Shown here piece after piece: positions 59,346 through 64,000 of a stretch of 64,000 nt of DNA. The DNA is from Alviniconcha marisindica (taxonomy: Eukaryota > Mollusca > Gastropoda > Provannidae): positions 10,001-74,000 of the forward strand of contig JABMCL010003269.1 in assembly GCA_018857735.1 (NCBI GenBank), written 5' to 3'. The stretch's first letter is position 1. Each line of letters begins with the position of its first letter. The position numbers and the translations under genes are program-made. The notes under the pieces were generated by a model, which was not told the origin of the DNA, searched no databases, and saw only the letters and a list, made by a program, of their open reading frames with translations.

Positions 59346-59813
59346 ATACCCCTTCTCTGTCTCGTTTGCAGACTGTCACCGCAGCATTATGAAAATGAGC
59401 ATGTAGATCGATTGTGTTGACATGAGTTTTGAACGACTGAAATGTGTGTATCCTGCACAGGTATATACTTATTATAAACCAGTAGTTTTGATCAACATCG
59501 TACACCTTACACGTTAATTTATTATGTCAATCAAAACTATGGAGTCGTATTATCAAATTTGTAACTCTAGTCAGTGGGCTGTTATTTCATTTTTGTGTAT
59601 TTATTTTTCACGTAAGAACATGGTGTACATCTACCGTCGATATGCTTATAAGTAAAGATGTGTGCTGCAGTGCAAGATAAAATCATGTGTATTCAAACAT
59701 GTTTGATACGTCTGCCTGTGTAGACCTTATATTCCTTTTTGTGACCCAGGTAGATTTGGAGGGAGAGGGAAGGAGAACTACTCTGTCTTTTCTTCTTCTT
59801 TATTTGAAAGTTT

Positions 59814-59815
<2 letters not shown>

Positions 59816-59909
<94 letters not shown>

Positions 59910-59912
59910 CAC
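59816..59912. repeat. (CT)n/(CTGT)n microsatellite
   Basis: About 27 CT, then CTGTCTGTCTGT, then CT again. Confidence 0.95.
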
Positions 59913-60387
59913 TTTTTTCTTTCTTTTTTTCTTTAAGTTCATATCTTCTGATCTGCACTCGACAGTCGAATGATATCTTTTTGCACTGCTTGATCAGCGA
60001 TTTCACCAGAAAATCACTCTTTTCCTTTTCTTCTACAGCTTAGTATACTGTAACTTTTTTTGTGTGTGGAATTTTTGTGTACCTGTTTATGCCTGTTAGT
60101 TGGTTGTATTGTTTGTCCGTTTGCCTGTTTTTTGGTTGTACTATATTGGCCATGGACTTTGAATTTATTATGTTTGTACGTGCATATTCAGCGCTGGGTT
60201 CAGCGTGTTGTGATCTGTGCGTATGTACGTCATGTGCCTATACTGGCGTAGGTTTTGAACTGTTTGTATGGACATTTGTGGCGGATTTTTGTGAGCTATG
60301 TTCGCACGTGAAAGTGGTTCCTTCCATGATGCTTCTGCTTTGTTGGATAGTGTCTCCTGGCTGTAGTGGGATTAGATCACGCATACT

Positions 60388-61884
60388 ATGACCAATACAG
60401 TTAAGGTTGTCTCAATGAATTGCCAAGGCCTAGCTGACCCGCGCAAGAGGAGAGATGTTTTTCACTATTTAAGAGATAAGTCATATTCCATATACCTACT
60501 GCAGGATACCCACTTTGATCCAAAACTAGATAACTGTATTCGGGCTGAGTGGGGTTATAAATGTTATTTTGCCTCGTATAATTCAAGTTCGAGGGGTGTC
60601 GCAATATTATTTAATAATAATTTCGAATTTTCTGTAAACAAGGTTTATAAAGATATTGCTGGAAATTATATATTTGTCACTGTCAGAATAATGGATAAAG
60701 ATTTTGTGATCGTCAGTTTGTATGGCCCAAACCGTGATAATCCGGAGTTTTATGCCGAGCTTGAGGAACGGATCAGCGAAGTTGGCTTTGAAAATCTTAT
60801 TATTGGAGGAGACTGGAATTTAGTCTTGGATTTCACACTAGATTATTATAACTATAAACACTTTAATAATGCTAAAGCACAAGAACAAGTCGAAAATTTA
60901 ATGATAAACCTCGACCTGTTAGATATTTGGAGAGAAATTCATCCTGAAATGAGACGGTATACGTGGCACAGAAACACACCCCTTCAACAGAGTAGATTGG
61001 ACTTTTTCCTAATTTCAGATTTGCTGTCCACTTACGTGACAGAAGCAGACATTAAGCCCGGTTACCGGACAGATCATTCCATGATCACATTGACTTTGAC
61101 TTTAGGGAAATTAGAAACCAGAAATAAGCTATTGTGGAAATTTAATAATTCCCTATTAAAAGATAAGCTGTTTGCAAACGAAATAAATGATGTTATAAGA
61201 ACCGTGATTGAAGAATATGCAGCTCTACCCTATTCTCGTGAACAACTTCCTTTCATCCCAAAATGTGACATTCAATTTGTAATTTCCGATCAGCTATTTT
61301 TAGACGTACTACTTATGAAAATTAGGTCAAAGACAATCTCGTATGCTACAATGAAAAAATGTGTGGATCAGGAAAAGGAAAGGGATTTGCAGAACAATAT
61401 TCAGAGCTTAGAAACTAAAATTAAATTGACAGAAGACGAGAAAGGGAAACTAGAATCGTATAAACAGGAGCTAATTGCACTTAGAGAGAAAAAGATGGAG
61501 GGAGTTCTGCTTCGATCGAGAGCAAGATGGGTTGCCGAAGGCGAAAAAATAACAAAATATTTTTGTGCACTTGAAAAACGTAATTACGTTAGTAAACAAA
61601 TGATTAGGCTTACTTTAAACAATGGTGAGGAAATATATGAAACTAAGGACATTATAAAGGAAGTCAAAATGTTTTATGAAAGATTATACTCTGACAGACA
61701 GTTAGAAGATTGTGAAATATTAGACTTGGTTGAGGATATACCAACATTGACAGTGCAAGAAAAGACCTCACTCGAAGGGGAAATTACTTTAGATGAAGCA
61801 AGCGTTGCACTCAAGAACATGAAAAACAATAAAAGCCCAGGCTCTGATGGTTTTACTGTTGAATTCTTTAAGTTTTTTTGGTGA
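60388..61884 (+). pseudogene. LINE endonuclease and first RT segment, ends at premature stop
   Basis: A 498-codon frame. Endonuclease motifs: MNCQGL (metal-site Asn), LLQDTH (Asp where most APE-type enzymes have Glu), SLYGPN, IIGGDWNLV (Asp/Asn), SRLDFF and TDHSM (catalytic Asp-His). After a long charged linker it reaches the early RT motif NKSPGSDGFTVEFFKFFW, where TGA cuts it just before the next RT block. The Asp in LLQDTH is, from memory, usual in related molluscan elements, so it may not be damage. Confidence 0.92.
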
Positions 61885-62012
61885 CAGCTGGGTGCATTCG
61901 TTGTTAAATCATTAAATAATAGGTTTAGAAAAGGTGAATTATCATCAACACAGAAAGAAGGAATAATAATATGCATACCAAAAGGGGACAAATCAAAAGA
62001 CCTAATAAAAAC

Positions 62013-64000
62013 TGGAGGCCAATTTCACTCCTTAATGTTGTTTACAAAATAGGATCCACTTGTATTGCCAATCGCTTAAAACGTGTCCTGCCTTCTTTGA
62101 TCAATGAAGACCAAACTGGGTTTATGGCCAACAGATATATAGGAGATAATATTCGACTGATATACGATTTAATTAGTTATTTGAACAAAGAAAATATGCC
62201 TGGGCTACTCTTGTGCTTAGACTTTGAAAAAGCCTTCGATTCAGTGGATTGGAGATTTATGTTTAAAGTTTTACATGCGTTTGGATTTGGGCCCGATATT
62301 AGCCAGTGGATATTCACATTTTATAGAGATATAAAGTCATCTGTCGCGGTTAATGGACAATTATCAGAATGGTTTTCAATTCAGAGGGGATGTAGACAGG
62401 GGGACCCAATATCACCATATCTATTTATTTTATGCGTAGAAATACTTGCTACTATGATTAGGCAAAATAAGAATATTAAAGGTATTTTAATAGGAGAAAC
62501 TGAGTACAAAATTTCGCAGTATGCTGATGATACTGAAATTATGTTAGAAGGTGACAAGAACTCATTTGAGGAAACAGTTAAGATTATTAATACATTTGGA
62601 AACAAGTCGGGTCTCTTCTTGAACGCGGGGAAGACTAGTGCTATATGGCTTGGTAATAAAAGAAATTCACCCATTAAATATATGCCAAATTTGCATATGG
62701 ATTGGAACCCACCTAAATTTAAAATACTTGGTATTTGGTTTACTAATAATTTAAAAGAGTGTGAGCTACTCAACTTTCGCGAGAAATTTTTAGAAATAAA
62801 AGCATTGTACAAAGTATGGTTAAAAAGACAAATAACACCACTCGGTAGAGTAGCTGTTCTGAAGTCGCTTATTTTGTCTAAAATTATCCACCTATGGATT
62901 TTATTGCCAAATCCACCAGACAGTCTGGTGGACGCGTTGCAGAAGACCGTGTTTCAGTTCGTATGGAATAGAAAACAAGACAGGATAAGTAGGAAAGTAA
63001 CCGTCAAAACTATTGCAAAGGGAGGACTTGGCATACCAAATATTAGACATTATATTAATGCACTGAAGCTAAGTTGGATACGAAAACTAAAAACAAGTGA
63101 TCACAAGTGGAAAGGTATAATTACATCAACTTACCCGAAAGTGTTACTGCTTGAACAATTGGGATCAAGCCTCCCTACTCAGGAACATAATTTTAATACG
63201 TTTTGGATTCATGTATTTAAAGCATATAGAGAGTTTGGTAAACAAATACAGGTAGAGAACTCAGAAGAACTAGTCGCAGATCCTATTTTCTGCAACGATA
63301 ACATTCTGGTTGGAAATAAAACTTTTTTTAATAAAAAGTGGATAGACAAAGGTGTATGTTTTATCAAAAACATTCTGAATGAAAATGGTACGTTTATGTT
63401 ATTTAAAAGGTTTAAAGAAATATACAGAATTAATACGGATTACATTACATATATTGGATGTGTACAAGCTATTAAAAGCTACATATGTAAAACGGGACTA
63501 ACAGTTGAGAGTAATAGTTCAACCGATTTGACAAAGACGCTTAAGATTATTTACAGTCAACAAAAAGGTTCACGCCTGTATTATGAAATGCTTACACAGG
63601 GTAAAGATAAACCTAAGTGCTGTGAAAACTGGGAAGCAAGATTGAATACAGACATTGACTGGAGCAGAACCTTTAAGAAAATGCAAAACATCCAAGAGAT
63701 AAAACTAAAATGGTTCCAGATAAGACTTGTACATAGAATATTAGCTACCAATATTGTTTTAATGCACATGGGTATTGAAAATGACATTAACTGTTCTTTT
63801 TGTAGACGGGAAAGAGACTCTATCAATCACATTTTTTGGAGATGTGTGTACATAAAGTCTTTTGGGGAACAGTTCCAGACTACACTTAATACCGGGAGCT
63901 CAAATGCGAGGACAATAGCGCTTAACGAAAATTTTGTACTTTTTGGTCATGACAGCCAAATTAAATCAGACAGCACCTTTGATTTGATAATTTTGCATGC
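62013..64000 (+). pseudogene. LINE reverse transcriptase core and C-terminal part, shifted frame
   Basis: After the one-base slip the frame is open to the window edge. RT motifs in order: NEDQTGFM, LLCLDFEKAFDSVDW, GCRQGDPISPYLF, YADD at 62519-62530 (catalytic Asp pair) and FKILGIWF. The GGLGIPNIRHYINALKLSWI stretch that follows is typical of the L1/Tx1 group. Near 63790 a CSFCRRERDSINHIFWRC stretch has the Cys/His spacing of the group's C-terminal zinc knuckle. All catalytic residues I can check are intact. Confidence 0.92.

Larger units (their letters stand above)
60388..64000 (+). mobile_element. Tx1/L1-like LINE, ORF2, runs off right edge
   Basis: A non-LTR retrotransposon that copies its RNA at a nick made by its own endonuclease. 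Order: APE-type endonuclease (60388-61120), linker, reverse transcriptase (about 61800-62600) and a C-terminal region to the edge. No ORF1 is seen upstream, and no start-like 5' UTR could be defined, so the copy is probably 5' truncated. Two breaks are visible: TGA at 61882-61884 and a one-base loss in an A run near 62008-62012. Otherwise it is intact over 3.6 kb, so the insertion is fairly young. Confidence 0.93.

Noticed and set aside
60060..60391. A 109-codon frame before the LINE as its ORF1
   Set aside because: It shows no coiled coil, RNA-recognition or zinc-knuckle features and is a hydrophobic run of Cys/Phe/Val from GT-rich DNA.

Overview
The window is metazoan nuclear DNA and looks lophotrochozoan, most likely a gastropod mollusc. 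The reasons are GT-AG introns of hundreds to thousands of bases, tRNA-derived SINEs, Tx1/L1-like and CR1-like LINE pieces, very many intronic minisatellites, and long poly(G)/poly(C) runs. The species cannot be fixed from the sequence alone.

Layout. Bases 1-2.1 kb hold the first two coding exons (minus strand) of a Pro/Gln/Tyr-rich PPAY-motif protein that runs off the left edge. From 2.2 to 19.4 kb lies repeat-dominated intergenic DNA: a foldback transposon with terminal inverted repeats, a 35-bp minisatellite of about 50 units, a decayed copy of a multicopy invertebrate protein family, two SINE families and several microsatellites. From 19.47 to 56.58 kb the minus strand carries one complete gene, the orthologue of ECT2, the RhoA guanine-nucleotide exchange factor of cytokinesis. 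I could assemble 24 coding exons with consistent phases, giving a 923-residue protein with three BRCT domains, an NLS loop, DH, PH and a basic tail. Its promoter (56.59-56.68 kb) has CCAAT boxes, an E2F-like site and a CHR-like element, the usual signature of a G2/M gene. From 56.7 to 60.3 kb is non-coding DNA with a foldback element and microsatellites. From 60.39 kb to the right edge is a plus-strand Tx1/L1-like LINE ORF2, broken by one stop and one frameshift.

The most unusual observation is in the ECT2 introns. In at least seven of them the minisatellite unit contains a copy of the neighbouring exon edge together with its splice site: acceptors of exons 3, 13, 15, 20, 21 and 22, and donors of exons 13 and 16. 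Weaker cases sit at exons 9 and 10. The introns are therefore filled with up to about 21 tandem near-copies of the real splice site. In every case I translated (exons 3, 13, 15 and 16), use of a decoy puts a stop codon in frame. This may be a mutational signature of duplication at exon borders, or a real splicing-control layer; transcript data would tell these apart.

Limits: all coordinates and translations were made by eye. No database search, RNA evidence or alignment was available, and repeat copy numbers are approximate.
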